From Melieria omissa (taxonomy: Eukaryota > Arthropoda > Insecta > Diptera > Ulidiidae), in NCBI GenBank assembly GCA_963971225.1, contig OZ020269.1, positions 8,624,201 to 8,688,200 of the forward strand: DNA of 64,000 bases. The letters run 5' to 3'. The notes under the pieces were generated by a model that worked only from the letters and a program-made list of their open reading frames with translations, made no database searches and had not been told where the DNA came from. The position numbers and the translations under genes were made by a program. Position 1 is the first letter of the stretch; each line of letters opens with the position of its first letter. Shown one piece after another: positions 1-11,210 of the stretch.

Positions 1-1830
1 ACAAAATAAAAAAATAAAATTAAATAAAACTAAATGTAAACGGTATTAATAATGAAAATAAACAATGCCAAATGTGAAAATATGAGAAACAGGATTTTAT
101 TAAACAATAAAGGTTGCCTGGGAAAACATTTGAAACAAGAAGTTATAAATAAAATAGCTAAAAATGATACTGCATACATTTTTTAATTAAAATAAGAACC
201 AAACAAAAATCAAAACAATTGGTATCCAACTAAAATGCGGAATAGCTGTTAATGCTGAAGGAGTACGCGCTTGATTGGGCGTGAAACAGGTTAGTAAACC
301 CTTATATGGCAATATTTTTATTATTTCTTAGATAAATCCACTTCCAATGTGAATGAAATTTTAGAAATCTTTATACATCACAAAAAACAACATTTTAATA
401 GTTTCGAGTGCATTAAGCTTAAAGCTAATCGGCTTCTCAAGATGCCGCGTGAATTCACAGACCTTGGCGTAATTTTTGTCTCCTACTGTAAACTGACTTG
501 AAATAAGTGAAATCTATTTAAGCATCAAATTCAATCGATTTTAACCATATTTTGCCCAAACGAAGAGATATTCACCAAATAAAATGCCTTAACCGCTTTG
601 ACTAAAGCAAGAAGCAATAAGAATCAATTTCAAGTTTTATCCTTTCAAACTACTTTCCAACTCATTAAATTCCTAATAAGTATTTCAAGTCTTTCAGTGT
701 TTCAAGCACTTGAGTGCCTTTGCCACAAATTGTTTGCCGAAAACTTGCTTCTCTAATTTGCCTTGAATTTTGTAAATTGTTCGCCAACCTTTTCCCCTTC
801 GGTTACATTTCGTCGCTGCGTCATTTTCCGTTCGCTTGTTTTCAGTTGAACTCCATGTAGAATTCTTGTGCGCAACAGAACTCGTCGTCGCATCCTTTTA
901 GCAATTCAACACATTCTGCTGCTTTCTCGGTTTGAATGAAAATCGTCAACAATAACAACAAAATTTTTTTTTTTGCTTATGGTATTTTCCTTTTTCTATT
1001 TTCTATTTCTATACTTTTTTATTGTTGTATAGCACACAATTCGTCTTCTGGTTGTTTGTGCTGTGGCACAAAAGTTTTGTGCTATTGAATAAAATATCAG
1101 CTGCTTGCTCGTTGTTACTACTTTGTTGTTGTTATTGTTGTTGTTGCTGTAAATATGATGGTGTGCATACTTATGTGTAAGAGGGTATATGTGTGTTTGT
1201 GGCGTTTAAAACGTCAACCAGCATTTACAGTTGAATTAATTCATTTATATTAAAAAGTAAAAAAAAGTCACAGAAAAAATGAAAAAAGTTAGAAAAAAAT
1301 TTATTACATGCGCAAAATGAGAAAAAGGGAAACAATCTATTGTCAGTTGAAAATGCAATTGCATGACAGCGCAGCCAATTGACATCAACTAGCAACAGCA
1401 CACAACACACGGAAATAGTGCAGAAAAAATTGAAATAAATTGAATAAAAGAAGAGCAACGATGGAAATGAATGTTGTGGCAACTCTGCGCTTGAATTGAT
1501 ATGCAAAAATCTTCGGTCTTCAAACCTTTTGTGCAGTAATTGGTGGCTATGAAAAAATTATCACTGCTAACGGCGCATTCATAGGCAAATGTGTGATGCC
1601 TGGTGCCTTTCACTGTGCCCGATCAGTGCACCGATTAGCGTTTGAATGTAATAACTCGAGCTTGAAGCTTGACAGCTACTTAAGTGAAATATAAGAAGCA
1701 TTAATTTTTGTTATTTTGTAAAGAAAGTGTATGGCTAATTTATGAAATTTATGAGCGTGTTGTTATTTTTTTCATTGGTGTTAAGTGATTAAATTTAAAA
1801 TCAGTAAGCGAGAAGAGAAATTTAATGTTT
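1..1830. other. Non-coding AT-rich DNA
   Basis: I see no supported gene. The stretch is AT-rich with a GTT trinucleotide run near 1122-1150 and a poly-T tract near 965. Open frames are short, lie in low-complexity sequence and have no recognisable domain. Confidence 0.6.
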
Positions 1831-2151
1831 GGCGCCTAAAAGTAGGCAACATTTCTAAGAAAATTAAACAAAAATTTTTTTGGTTGAAATTTCTGGTTAG
1901 CACTTTATGCGTTTAGTGCTAAAAACACATTGTTTTAGTTAACAATAATATTAAATTTTAATAAAAGGTGTAGCGAATTTGTGCATAATTGAAATAATTA
2001 AACTGAAAATTCGGAAACGGATTTTTAAAATGAGGTTTCCAGAGCAGCGGTAACCCTTTCGAAATGAAATGAAACACCAATTTCCGGATATATCAGTAGA
2101 TATTTGGCAAAATAACCTAAATTGAAATGATGATCACATATCAGGGATATA

Positions 2152-3453
2152 ACGGGTGTTGACAAGAAAATGAGAATCGGTTTAGGTATTAATAGTTTAC
2201 ATGTTGTTATATATTGCGTTTATGACTTTATATACATCGGATGGATACTAAATGTAATTACGAAAAAAATCAATGCTGGGTTGAAAATGGCCCGTTGTCA
2301 GCTGTGCAGCGTAACTTTCTCCGTACACCTTCACAAGAACGTTGGACAGACTTTTTGCCCATTTTGCGTATGCATAATCGGGTGCGTTTTTTCCGATCTT
2401 CGCAGTTTGCTGCTCTTCAATTATTTTTGTACACCATTGAGCTTAGATTTCCAAAGAAATCTTCAATTGGACGAGAGTGAGGAAGATTTGTTGGATTGCG
2501 CTCTTTCGGGACAAATGGAATTTTTTTCGATGCTAAGAAGTCAACGGTTTTTTTTGCATAGTGCATAGATGCTTTGTCTGGCCAAAATATGAAATCATTA
2601 TTGTTATGGTATTTTCTCATAAATGGTATAAGAATTTCCTTTAAACATTGTTCTTGATACACTGTTTGGTTAATTGCTAAACCCGACTGTTTGAACCATG
2701 GCTTTGAAATTCTTTTTTCGGAAATCACGATGTACAGCATGATTTTTGGCTCGAATTTGTGCTTAAATTTATATTTTACATTATTCTCAGTTGCAGAAAC
2801 ATCATCACTATAAAAACGGTCATTTCCAGGGACTTGCGGCTTACATAATGGAAAATAACTTTCATCATCCAAAACAAATGATTTTTTTGCATAATTTTTA
2901 ACCATCCAGCGACACTGTCGTTTAACTGCCAAAATTTGTGTTTCTGAATACTCTGGCGCTCTGCTCTTTTTGCGATATATTATTTTGAGCTTTTTTAGGG
3001 TTTTGCAGATGAAAGTCTGATGGCAATTAAATTCTTTAGCCGCGTCACGTTGACTTAACTTATCGTTATTGTTAAATTTTCCTTTAAGTCTTTCAACTGC
3101 ACTTTTGGTCATTATTTGTGGTTTTTACCGGTTCCACACTTCCTTTCTGATTTTCCCGTATTTAGAACCCTATAAATAGTCGAAATTGGAATGTTTTTCG
3201 CCTTGAAATGGTCCACTGTAAACTTTTTTCCACGCAAATTATTTTTTTTCGTAAAATTGTACAACGCGTGTACGAAGAGCTTCTTGCTTAGACATCATTT
3301 TCGGACGAATGAAATGAAATAAAATTTTGAAAATATTTCGTGATTATATACGGTTTCCATAGAAACCAACGTGGGGACGGCCTACTTTGTATTACCACTC
3401 GTTTTGTTTTTATAGGTATGCAAAGTTATTCTCATTTTCTTGTCATCGCCCGT
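2152..3453 (-). mobile_element. Tc1/mariner element, full length but decayed
   Basis: The 1302-bp element is bounded by 26-bp terminal inverted repeats. The left begins ACGGGTGTTGACAAG and the right, reverse-complemented, begins ACGGGCGATGACAAG; they differ at two positions. TA dinucleotides flank both ends (2150-2151 and 3454-3455), as expected for Tc1/mariner insertion. A degenerate transposase reading frame fills most of the interior on the minus strand. A truncated relative lies at 12063-12671. Confidence 0.88.
2270..3298 (-). pseudogene. Tc1/mariner transposase, D-37-E type, broken
   Basis: This encodes the cut-and-paste transposase of the surrounding element. The longest open part (3112 down to 2417, 231 residues) contains a helix-turn-helix-like N-terminal region (NCHQTFICKTLKKLK), then the first catalytic aspartate in VLDDESYF, the second in FWPDKASMHY and the glutamate in RPIEDFFG. 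By my count 37 residues separate the second aspartate from the glutamate. A TGA stop falls right after VYKNN, where relatives have tryptophan. The same frame then runs about 48 more residues (KKSVQRSCEGVRRKLR) to a natural-looking stop near 2270. Upstream, an MMSKQEALRTRVVQFY start near 3298 is separated from the main frame by single-base shifts in A runs. It is therefore a pseudogene, not a source of active transposase. Confidence 0.85.
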
Positions 3454-3676
3454 TATATGGTTTGTTCACTACTCCATCTCTGGTAGAAAATCCATCTATT
3501 CTGAGAGAGAACACATTGAAAATGGCAGCGACAAGACCATATCTGTCAAAGTATAAAATCTCAAAATTCTTTCTGTTTCTGCCGCTTTTATTGTATTCAA
3601 ATAGCTTATTACACTTCGACAGTTGAAGTCGACACCATTTTGAAGTTGTGTGGCCGTGTCGCTTTCGTCCTCAATG
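3454..3676. repeat. Flank shared by both Tc1 copies (copy 1)
   Basis: Outside the Tc1 terminal repeat, this sequence recurs almost base for base at 12672-12882 plus 13916-13929. Since it is not part of the Tc1 element, both Tc1 copies descend from a single insertion that was later duplicated or copied together with its neighbour. Homology stops at CAATG (3676). Copy 1 is uninterrupted and so preserves the empty site of the TIR element found in copy 2. Confidence 0.85.
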
Positions 3677-4048
3677 TGTTCGGGCCATTAGGAACAGAAG
3701 GAGGAAGTACAATTTACCCACAAAATTGACATCCAAATTTGGGTTCCAAAGAACAACGGACTTACCAGTCAGTGCAGTGGTTTAATCCTAGTCAAGATTT
3801 TGTTAAGAATAAGACTCTAACAAGGATAGGACTCTAGCAAAATTTCTGCTCCTACGGGCCACTAAGACTGCTCAACTGAGTCTGGAACCTAACGGCTTTT
3901 GTTGTGGTTGCTGTTTGGAAGAAGAGGCCTTCAGCCTCTCCATCTTTTGCTTCCATGCAGCGGACTTCCCGTGCAACCTCTACGAATCTAAGCGAAAGTA
4001 AGTCGAGATTTGTGACCTTTGAGACATAATTCCAATCGATGTTGTTGC
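3677..4048. other. Unassigned non-coding DNA
   Basis: No gene, terminal repeats or tandem structure was recognised between the end of the duplicated flank and the hAT-type MITE. Confidence 0.5.
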
Positions 4049-4425
4049 CAGGGCCGTCGAGAGGATATCAGGGCCCGGTGGTAGTTACCTCCGCAGCAAT
4101 ATACGCGTATGCAAAGTTATAGCGCGCGATATTTTGAACTTACCAATTTCGGATTTTTTTCTACGATTCAAATGTAAAATATTTTGACAATTTTGTTTTA
4201 CGAAGAAAACATTTTTTAATGTTGGGCCCGGGCCCGTCTGCATAATGTCTGATTACGATAGGTAGATAATACACCAGTTACATTCTTTTACGGTTCTAAT
4301 CAGATTGCAAAAGTGCATATTAAACTGTTCCCAAATTTTGAGATTTCGATTGAAATCCGGGCCCCGCTAGAAACTCCGGGCCCGGTGGGAATCCCACCTT
4401 TACCACCCCCTTCTCGTCGGGCCTG
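4049..4425. mobile_element. hAT-type MITE with 8-bp target duplication
   Basis: The 377-bp element begins CAGGGCCGTCGAGAGGA, and its right end read inward is CAGGCCCGACGAGAAGG. It is flanked by perfect 8-bp copies of GTTGTTGC (4041-4048 and 4426-4433). CAG-type ends with an 8-bp duplication are characteristic of the hAT superfamily. It has no coding capacity, so it is non-autonomous. Confidence 0.85.
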
Positions 4426-4433
4426 GTTGTTGC

Positions 4434-4735
4434 TGATGTCTAGTTCGTAATTTCATTGAAATATTTTTGAAAAATATTTTTCCATCCAAATCGAAAAGGT
4501 TATTTTTTTAATATTCGATTTAAGGCGCCTAAAAGTAGGCAACATATAATAAAACGAAATAAATATGTGACCTTGTCTTAAATTTAAGCCAACAATTATT
4601 TAAGTCGAAGCTCAGCAGCCCATAAAGTTAAAAAAAATTACCAACTTTTCATACTTTAAATAGAAAACATTTATAAAAAATTCTAAATTTATGAAAATTT
4701 TTTTCTTCGTTATATTAAACAATATTATTATTTTA
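4434..4735 (+). repeat. Diverged direct repeat, arm 1
   Basis: This arm pairs with 4780-5046. Both share, in order, a TTGAAATATTTTTG segment, AATCGAAAAG, AATATTCGATTTAAGGCGCC, the CCTAAAAGTAGGC motif, an ACGAAAT step, a TTTCATACTT segment and a run ending TTAAACAATATTATTA. The offset is about 345 bp. Confidence 0.75.
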
Positions 4736-4779
4736 ATTATTATTTATGACCTTAAAACCAGAATCCCAATGAATTTTGT

Positions 4780-5046
4780 GGCCAATAATAGTTCGTCATT
4801 TCCTTGAAATATTTTTGGAAAATATTAATTCATCCAATCGAAAAGATTATTTCTTAATATTCGATTTAAGGCGCCTAAAAGTAGGCGACATGTTACTAAA
4901 CGAAATGTCTGACCTTTTTTTTAACTTAAGCCATAAATTATTCAAAGTTCAAATTTTCATACTTGAAATAGAGAAAATTTATAAAATTTCGAAAATTTAT
5001 GAAAATTTTCTTCTTCTTTATTATTAAACAATATTATTACTTTTTT
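4780..5046 (+). repeat. Diverged direct repeat, arm 2
   Basis: Second arm of the local duplication. It differs from arm 1 by substitutions and several small indels, but the motif at 4870-4891 is nearly unchanged (CAAC becomes CGAC), so the motif looks better kept than its surroundings. Confidence 0.75.
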
Positions 5047-5169
5047 CATTTTTAAACACATTCCAGTGAAAAATTAAATGATAGTAGTGTTCTACTTTAT
5101 GTAAACAACACATCCCCTTTAAAATATTTGATAAATGAAATTTATCACACCTAAAAGTAGGCAACATTT

Positions 5170-6640
5170 TGGTGAACAATACCAACTGATTCCCTTTAGT
5201 TGCCCAGTGAAGCTATGCAAATTCAAATCAGTCGTACAAATAGACATTTAATTAATCATTTTTGACTTTTTCCAACTCATTACGCACAAAGCATAGCAGC
5301 AAAGAATATATATGGAAAATTTCATGTTACCTTGTAGAATGTTGTGTATTTTTAGGGGTTGAAATTTGGCATATTGGTATCTAGGGTTGACGTAGAGGAA
5401 AAAGGGGTTGTTGATGTTGCCTGCAAAAAATAGCAAAAGTTAAGTATTCCAATATTTTTAAAAGGATTTGAGCGCTGATAAAGCACTACAACAACAAAAT
5501 CGTTTATAATTTGTTATCTCTTTGGGTGTTCTTTACAAATGTCGTCTCACAAATATATTGAAATGGCACACTGTAAATAAATTTGGTTTTTCTGTGAAGT
5601 AATTTTGGAAAATGCTACAAACAAAATTTTACGATTATTACTAAAGTTGCCGCTTCAGATGAGAGAGAGGTTTTACATGTTGCAAGTTATTTTCAAGCGA
5701 ATTACACTTGACGCTCGTAGGGCGAAAAGTTTCATATGATTTAATTTAAAAATCTTTCTTGCACTCACCGATAAACTTTTTCGCCATAATTACAAAGTAA
5801 TGAGCAACTCTGCGTGTTGCCACTCGCATTCGCCGTCACCCACATGCACGCAACGCATTTGGCGTCGAAGTCGAGTTGTCTGCAAAGGGTTGAAAATCGC
5901 GCCTGGCTTAAGGGTTGTCAGCCCGCAGTCTGTGTGCAAGTATGCGTTCGTTTGATGATGGGGGCGCGGGGAGGCTGCTGCCGCGTGTTGCGGTAGATAA
6001 AGAGAAACGCCGGAATTGAGAAATTCCCCCCGAAATGTCAAACAATGTAATTTGTATAAATATTTGAATATTTTAAAGCTGGCGCTGTAAATCAGAAAAG
6101 TCCATCAAATAGCGAATTGGATGAGGTAAACATTGGGCAAATTAGAGGAAATTGCGGCGTTGTGCTAATTATGCGGGTGCCATACTAAATAAATATGCAG
6201 TGAAAGCGCACTTAGGGACAAAATAATTCTTTTGTGTTGCGTCTCAATCTCGGACTCGACGACGAGTTGCTTTTGATGGCATTAGTTGGCAGTGGAGATG
6301 GCAAAAAGCAGATTTTCTCCAATCGTCTTAGGCGCCAAGGCAAAATTTCAAATATTTCACAAAGCAACAAGAAGTACAACAAAGCATTTTTAAAACCTTC
6401 AAATGATACGAAAGGCAACAAAAGCAGAAGTAGACTTTATTGTTCGGGCTCATTTTATTGGTTTATTTATTTGTAAGGATTTGTTGGTTCTGGGAGTATT
6501 TATTTATTTATTATTTTTTTTATTGAGTTAAGTAAAGGTTCTATTTTTTGACTGCTGTTTGGTTACAATTAAAAAGACATATTTGGTTTTTTCAAAATAA
6601 ATTCGATTTTACAATAAAGTTCTCTCATTGCTCAAAGCTC
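5170..6640. other. Non-coding DNA
   Basis: No supported gene, RNA or repeat. Short open frames on both strands overlap each other and carry no recognisable domain. Confidence 0.5.
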
Positions 6641-7290
6641 AAGAAGGGCTCAAAGTCTTTAAAATACTTTCTGTGGATCAAGTTTGACTTAAAATTTGGG
6701 TAAAAAAATAAAATGTGTAACTTTAAAACTCAAAGCTTCAGCGCCGTCGATCTAAAAATTGCTTTTTATAAACTGAAATTTAAAAAATTTGGATCAAGTT
6801 GGTCTTAAAATGTGTTTCGAATTCCCTTCAGGGTTAAAAATAAAATGTGTAACTTTAACTCTCAAAGCTTCAGCGCCTCCGATCTCAAAACTGGTTTTTA
6901 TAAACTGAAATTTACAAAATTTGGATCAAGTTGGACATAAAATTTGTTTCGAATTCCCTTCAGGATTAAACAAAAAATAAAATAAAATATTTTACTTTAA
7001 CTCTCAAAGCTTCAGCGCCTTCGATATCGAAATTGATTTTTACAAACTGAAATTTACAGAATTTAAAATCTAAATTAAAAATGTTTTCTAATAAAAAACA
7101 AAAAATTGAGGAAACTTGAGTGTTAAAGTCTTAGCGGCTTTGCTTCTTAAATTTGATGTACTTTCTGTAAACCAACTTTTTTATTCGAACAAGCTTTATT
7201 TCCAAGTTGCCTGTATTCCTCTTCAGTTTTTTTTTTCGTTAGAAGCAACAAAATTGAGAACTCAAGCTTCAGCGCCTTTGCTCGCAGGCA
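6640..7290 (+). repeat. Diverged tandem repeat, about 130-bp unit, 5 copies
   Basis: The units share GGATCAAGTTGG (6676, 6791, 6922), an AACTGAAATTTA segment, CCCTTCAGG and the phrase CTCAAAGCTTCAGCGCC near 6729, 6863 and 7003, with weaker forms near 7126 and 7262. The later copies are the most diverged. No coding function is seen. Confidence 0.75.
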
Positions 7291-7799
7291 ACGCGCTCAT
7301 TAAACACAATGTTCGCGATGTTTGATTGTTGCTGGGTGGTTATTGTTGTTATTGTTGTTGTGGGTGGTGTTTTTGAAAATCTTGTCATTAAGAAATTAAA
7401 CATTATAGCAGCAACACGAATACTTTGTTGAAATGTTTAGCAAACAACCCTTAAAAAATGTGCCGGCAACCGTCTACCGACAGGCGGGTGAGCCTTATTG
7501 CTGCGCTGTTATGTCGTTGTTGTTGTTGTTGTTGTGCGTTAAACGAAAGTGTGTTGCAACATAATTTGCAAGGGGTAACATTGCTGGCGTAATATGCCTT
7601 GCCAAAAGCACAAGTATACACAGACACATAAAAAAATATATAGCTACATATATAAGCACGAATGATTCAGTACACCAACACTCACTCACATGCATTCACA
7701 CGTTGGAAAAGGGATTTTTGTGTGTTGAAACATTTAAAATTTTAAGCGCCCATGAGCGTTGAAATCTTCTGCACAGAACCTCATATAAACACACACGCA
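7291..7799. other. Non-coding DNA with GTT runs
   Basis: GTT-rich tracts lie at about 7322-7362 and 7506-7536, and a short ACAC tract leads into the 77-bp target duplication. No gene is supported. Confidence 0.5.
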
Positions 7800-7874
7800 C
7801 ACACACATACGCAGTTGTAAGCCTGTAGCGGAAATATCTTACGTGGCGCTACATGTGTGCGTATGCGCGTGTAT

Positions 7875-7876
<2 letters not shown>
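7800..7876. repeat. 77-bp target-site duplication, left copy
   Basis: Identical over 77 bases to 13930-14006, from CACACACATACGCAG to GCGCGTGTATGT. It abuts the poly-T end of the retrotransposon. Identity with no mismatch implies a recent insertion. Confidence 0.9.
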
Positions 7877-7928
<52 letters not shown>

Positions 7929-8156
7929 GAGGAGGGAAGCATCGAAAGCCTCAAGTTGTGCGGGACTTTAAACCGCTAAACTCACCTCTCGTCCGGACGG
8001 TTAGCCCTCCTGGGACCACCGTGAGGTATTACGTCAGGAGGCCGTCGTGAGCGTTACCGCTCTATCGTTCGTTTGTCAGTCTTTCGTCCGTGTGTTATGG
8101 CAAGTGTTGCCAGTTCGACACCACAGTGTTGTCGCCTACGGTGCAGAATAACCGCG

Positions 8157-11100
8157 CTAATTTTGCGGTGTGCACGGCGCAACTATCGTTGCCGCATTTG
8201 GGTGTTGAAGCAGTGCTGCCGTCGTTTGTGGCCGACGCCGGGCGTTCTGCTCGTCACTTCTCACTCGAAGCATCATAAGTGTTATGATTCGGCTGCAGGC
8301 CTCCCATGCATCGGGCGAGCTCAGCATGCAGTGTGTAACTGCTGAAGGAGAGATCGGCTCATTGAGAAGGGATTCCAAGGACCGTCTTTCTTCGACAAAG
8401 CGGCTGCATTCCAGCAAAACGTGCTCTGCGTTTTCTGCTTTCCCGGCGCATGCTGGGCAGAACGGGTCGTCTGCGTGCTGACATTTGTGCAGATACTCCT
8501 GGAAGCATCCATGTCCTGACAGCATTTGAGTCAAGAAGTAATTGACCTCGCCGTGTTTTCTGTTGCACCACGCTTCTATGTTTGGGATCATCCGCCATGT
8601 CCACCGGCCTTTTGACGATGCATCCCATCGCTGCTGCCATTCTGCTAAGCTTTTACGCCGCACCGCCTCCATCACTGCAGATCGAGAGGCCGAAGTGTCT
8701 TTGCACTCTCGCCAGGTTATTGCTGCCTCTCTGGCCAGTATATCGATTGGCCAAGTGCTGGCAATCACGTCTGCTGCCTCGTCCGAGACCGATCTAAAGG
8801 CGCAGCAGACTCTCAGCGAGCTGAGCCTGTAAGCGGATTTAAGGCATCTGACGTACGAGCTCGTCATGGTTGCTTCTGCCCAAATAGGCGCGGCATAGAG
8901 GCATATCGACGCCGTCACGCTCGCTATTAATTTTCGTGTTATTGGCCTGGGGCCGCCGATGTTAGGCATTAGTCTGCCAATGGCAGCGCTGGTTCGCCTA
9001 GCCTTGTCACTGGCGTACTTGAGATGCTCTTTAAAGTTTAGCCGATAGTCCAGCAGCACACCCAGGTATCTTAGGTGAGGACTAGACTGGATTTCATGGC
9101 CGCCTACCCGAATTTTTATGCCTTCCACTTTTTTCCTGCTTGTAAGCAGGACCGCTTCTGTCTTGTGTTCTGCGAGTTGCAGGCCGGCGTTGCGCAGCCA
9201 CGCCTTCATGGCCGATATTGTAGTGTTACAATTCTCTGTTAGTGTGGCCAGGGTTTTGGCCACAGCGACTACGGCTACATCGTCTGCATATCCGATGATG
9301 CTTACTTCGGGAGGGCGTTGTATTTTCAGTATGCCGTTGTACATGACGTTCCACAAAACCGGTCCTAGGACGGAGCCCTGCGGTACGCCACCTGTAACAC
9401 CATATTGCTTGGGGCCCTCCTCCGTGTCATATAGTAGGACTCTGTTAGCGAAGTAGTTCGCTATTATCCTGACTAGGTAGTCCGGCACATTACAGTCCAC
9501 AAGGGCTTGCAGAATGTTGTTCCAATTCGCCGAGTTGAAGGCATTCTTAACGTCGAGTGTTATAACAGCGCAATATTGCTTCTTGCCTTCTAGCCATCTT
9601 TTCCCTGCTAGCGCTCTTTTGGCGATGGCGCATACTGCCGCAATGGCGTCGACAGTGGAGCGACGCTTACGGAAGCCGTATTGGTTTGGGGATAAACCAG
9701 TCGAGGATTCGACGAACGGTTCGAGCCTAGACCGTATTAGCCCTTCGAGAACTTTGCCCGCTGTGTCTAACATACAGAGTGGTCTGTATGAAGAGGGTTC
9801 GCCTGGTGGCTTGTTGGCTTTCGGCAGGAGGACAAGTCTTTGTCGCTTCCAGATCTTGGGGAAGATGCCCTCTCGCAGGCACGTCGAGTAGAGCTCGCAG
9901 AAGACTTGCGGCTTCTTTTGGATTGCGGCTTTTAGGACTCTGTTGGGGATACCATCCAGGCCTGGGGACTTATCTGCTTTTATCCTCTTTGCTACCTCAA
10001 TGACTTCCTCCACGGATACCTCTGGCACTTCAGCGATGTTCAGCTGTCTTGGTGCAGTAAATACGCCCTGTCGTGGGAAGAGGGTTGAAACGATGTGCTT
10101 CATAGTGATTGGGCAGATGGGGGATTTTCCACTGCCACTTTTGAGTTTCTTTAGCACCACCTTGTAGCCGACGCCCCAGGGGTTGGCGTCAACCGCATCA
10201 ACAAGGGCAGAGAAGGCTTGCCGTTTGCTCTTTTTGATGGCTTTGCGGAGCTGCTTTCGCGCCTCCTTGAACTCGGCTTGCAGGCTCAAGTATTCACCTC
10301 TGTGTTTGGCTCTTGTGTATCTTCGACGCAGTGTGTGGCAGGTACGTCTTTGTTCTGCTACCTCTTCATTCCACCAAAAAACTGGCCTCCGCTCAGGGAT
10401 TTGCCGTTTCCGGGGCATGGAAGCGTCGCATATTGCCATTAATGATTTTATGACTAGGCTGGCACGCACCTCTGCTGGTGCTTCTGGGACCGCCAGTTCC
10501 TCTAGCATATAATTAAGCGTTGCCAGGTCTAGCTGTTTTGTACTCCAGCCGAGTTTTTGGACCTTCTGATTCTTTTGGCGGGTTCCAGGGTTGTGCTGTG
10601 GCAGCAATGAGAATAGGATAGCCATGTGATCGCTATGTGTGTAGATGTCGGACACTTGCCATCTAACACTTCGGGTAAGTCGACCTCTCGCCAGTGTGAG
10701 GTCGATGATTGAGCTCGCTTGTCCTCTACTGAATGTTGGCTTATTCCCTTCATTAAGGAGCTGGAAATCGGTACACGCGAAAGCGTCCAGCAGTGCTGCA
10801 CCTCGTTTGTTAGTCTTGACGCTGCCCCACTCTACAGCCCATGCATTGAAATCGCCGGCAATAATTGCGGGGGTTTTGCCAGCGGCGTCTTGAGTTAGCC
10901 GGTCCAGCATATCCTGGAATTCATCCAGGCGTTCGCTGGGCGGCGCGTAGCAGCTGTAGAAATGAATGCCGTTGATTTTTGCATAAGCAAAGCCCTTTTG
11001 TGAGACGGTTTTTTTCTCTATAGGAAACGGCCCGCAGGCCCAGATAGCCGCTTTTTTGGTGGCGTCTTCTGCCCATGTTGTGTCGTCTGAAGGGGCTTTG

Positions 11101-11210
11101 TACTGCTCGCAGATGAGCGCGATATCTACTTTGAGTTCGTAGATCGTCTGCTTCAGCAAATTCTGCGCTGCCTCACAGTGATTGAGGTTGAGCTGAATGC
11201 ACTTAATCAT
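8157..11210 (-). CDS. Retrotransposon ORF2: endonuclease-reverse transcriptase
   Basis: This is the polyprotein that nicks the target and reverse-transcribes element RNA there. It has 1017 residues with no internal stop. An apurinic-type endonuclease occupies about 1-205, with QLNLNH (6-11), ICEQY, AGDFNA (118-123) and SDH (193-195). Reverse transcriptase spans about 413-690: SPGLDGIP, the TLDVKNAF aspartate (553), GGVPQGSVLGP, and catalytic YADD (641-644). A C-terminal CCHC knuckle has C918, C921, H930 and C935. The QLNLNHCEAAQ start is typical of the R1 clade, and the length is normal for the family. The ATG overlaps the ORF1 stop by 8 bases, the usual coupled arrangement. All key residues are present, so the protein could be functional, but this copy lacks its 5' end and promoter. 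Confidence 0.95.
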   Translation of the reverse strand: MIKCIQLNLNHCEAAQNLLKQTIYELKVDIALICEQYKAPSDDTTWAEDATKKAAIWACGPFPIEKKTVSQKGFAYAKINGIHFYSCYAPPSERLDEFQDMLDRLTQDAAGKTPAIIAGDFNAWAVEWGSVKTNKRGAALLDAFACTDFQLLNEGNKPTFSRGQASSIIDLTLARGRLTRSVRWQVSDIYTHSDHMAILFSLLPQHNPGTRQKNQKVQKLGWSTKQLDLATLNYMLEELAVPEAPAEVRASLVIKSLMAICDASMPRKRQIPERRPVFWWNEEVAEQRRTCHTLRRRYTRAKHRGEYLSLQAEFKEARKQLRKAIKKSKRQAFSALVDAVDANPWGVGYKVVLKKLKSGSGKSPICPITMKHIVSTLFPRQGVFTAPRQLNIAEVPEVSVEEVIEVAKRIKADKSPGLDGIPNRVLKAAIQKKPQVFCELYSTCLREGIFPKIWKRQRLVLLPKANKPPGEPSSYRPLCMLDTAGKVLEGLIRSRLEPFVESSTGLSPNQYGFRKRRSTVDAIAAVCAIAKRALAGKRWLEGKKQYCAVITLDVKNAFNSANWNNILQALVDCNVPDYLVRIIANYFANRVLLYDTEEGPKQYGVTGGVPQGSVLGPVLWNVMYNGILKIQRPPEVSIIGYADDVAVVAVAKTLATLTENCNTTISAMKAWLRNAGLQLAEHKTEAVLLTSRKKVEGIKIRVGGHEIQSSPHLRYLGVLLDYRLNFKEHLKYASDKARRTSAAIGRLMPNIGGPRPITRKLIASVTASICLYAAPIWAEATMTSSYVRCLKSAYRLSSLRVCCAFRSVSDEAADVIASTWPIDILAREAAITWRECKDTSASRSAVMEAVRRKSLAEWQQRWDASSKGRWTWRMIPNIEAWCNRKHGEVNYFLTQMLSGHGCFQEYLHKCQHADDPFCPACAGKAENAEHVLLECSRFVEERRSLESLLNEPISPSAVTHCMLSSPDAWEACSRIITLMMLRVRSDEQNARRRPQTTAALLQHPNAATIVAPCTPQN

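Larger units (their letters stand above)
1831..5167 (+). repeat. Proximal cluster of the CCTAAAAGTAGGC motif (4 sites)
   Basis: Four copies lie on the plus strand at 1831-1850, 4524-4545, 4870-4891 and 5148-5167. The first three read GGCGCCTAAAAGTAGGC and the last starts CACCTAAAAG; each runs on into AAC or GAC and then AT. The core is nearly self-complementary (GCCTA...TAGGC). The middle two sit inside the two arms of a diverged direct repeat, so they are not independent. The sequence around the other two is different apart from the motif. No transcription-factor identity is claimed; it resembles a MEF2 box (CTAAAAATAG) with one mismatch. Confidence 0.6.

Noticed and set aside
8073..10893. 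Many plus-strand open frames opposite the retrotransposon ORF2
   Set aside because: Shadows of the genuine minus-strand gene.
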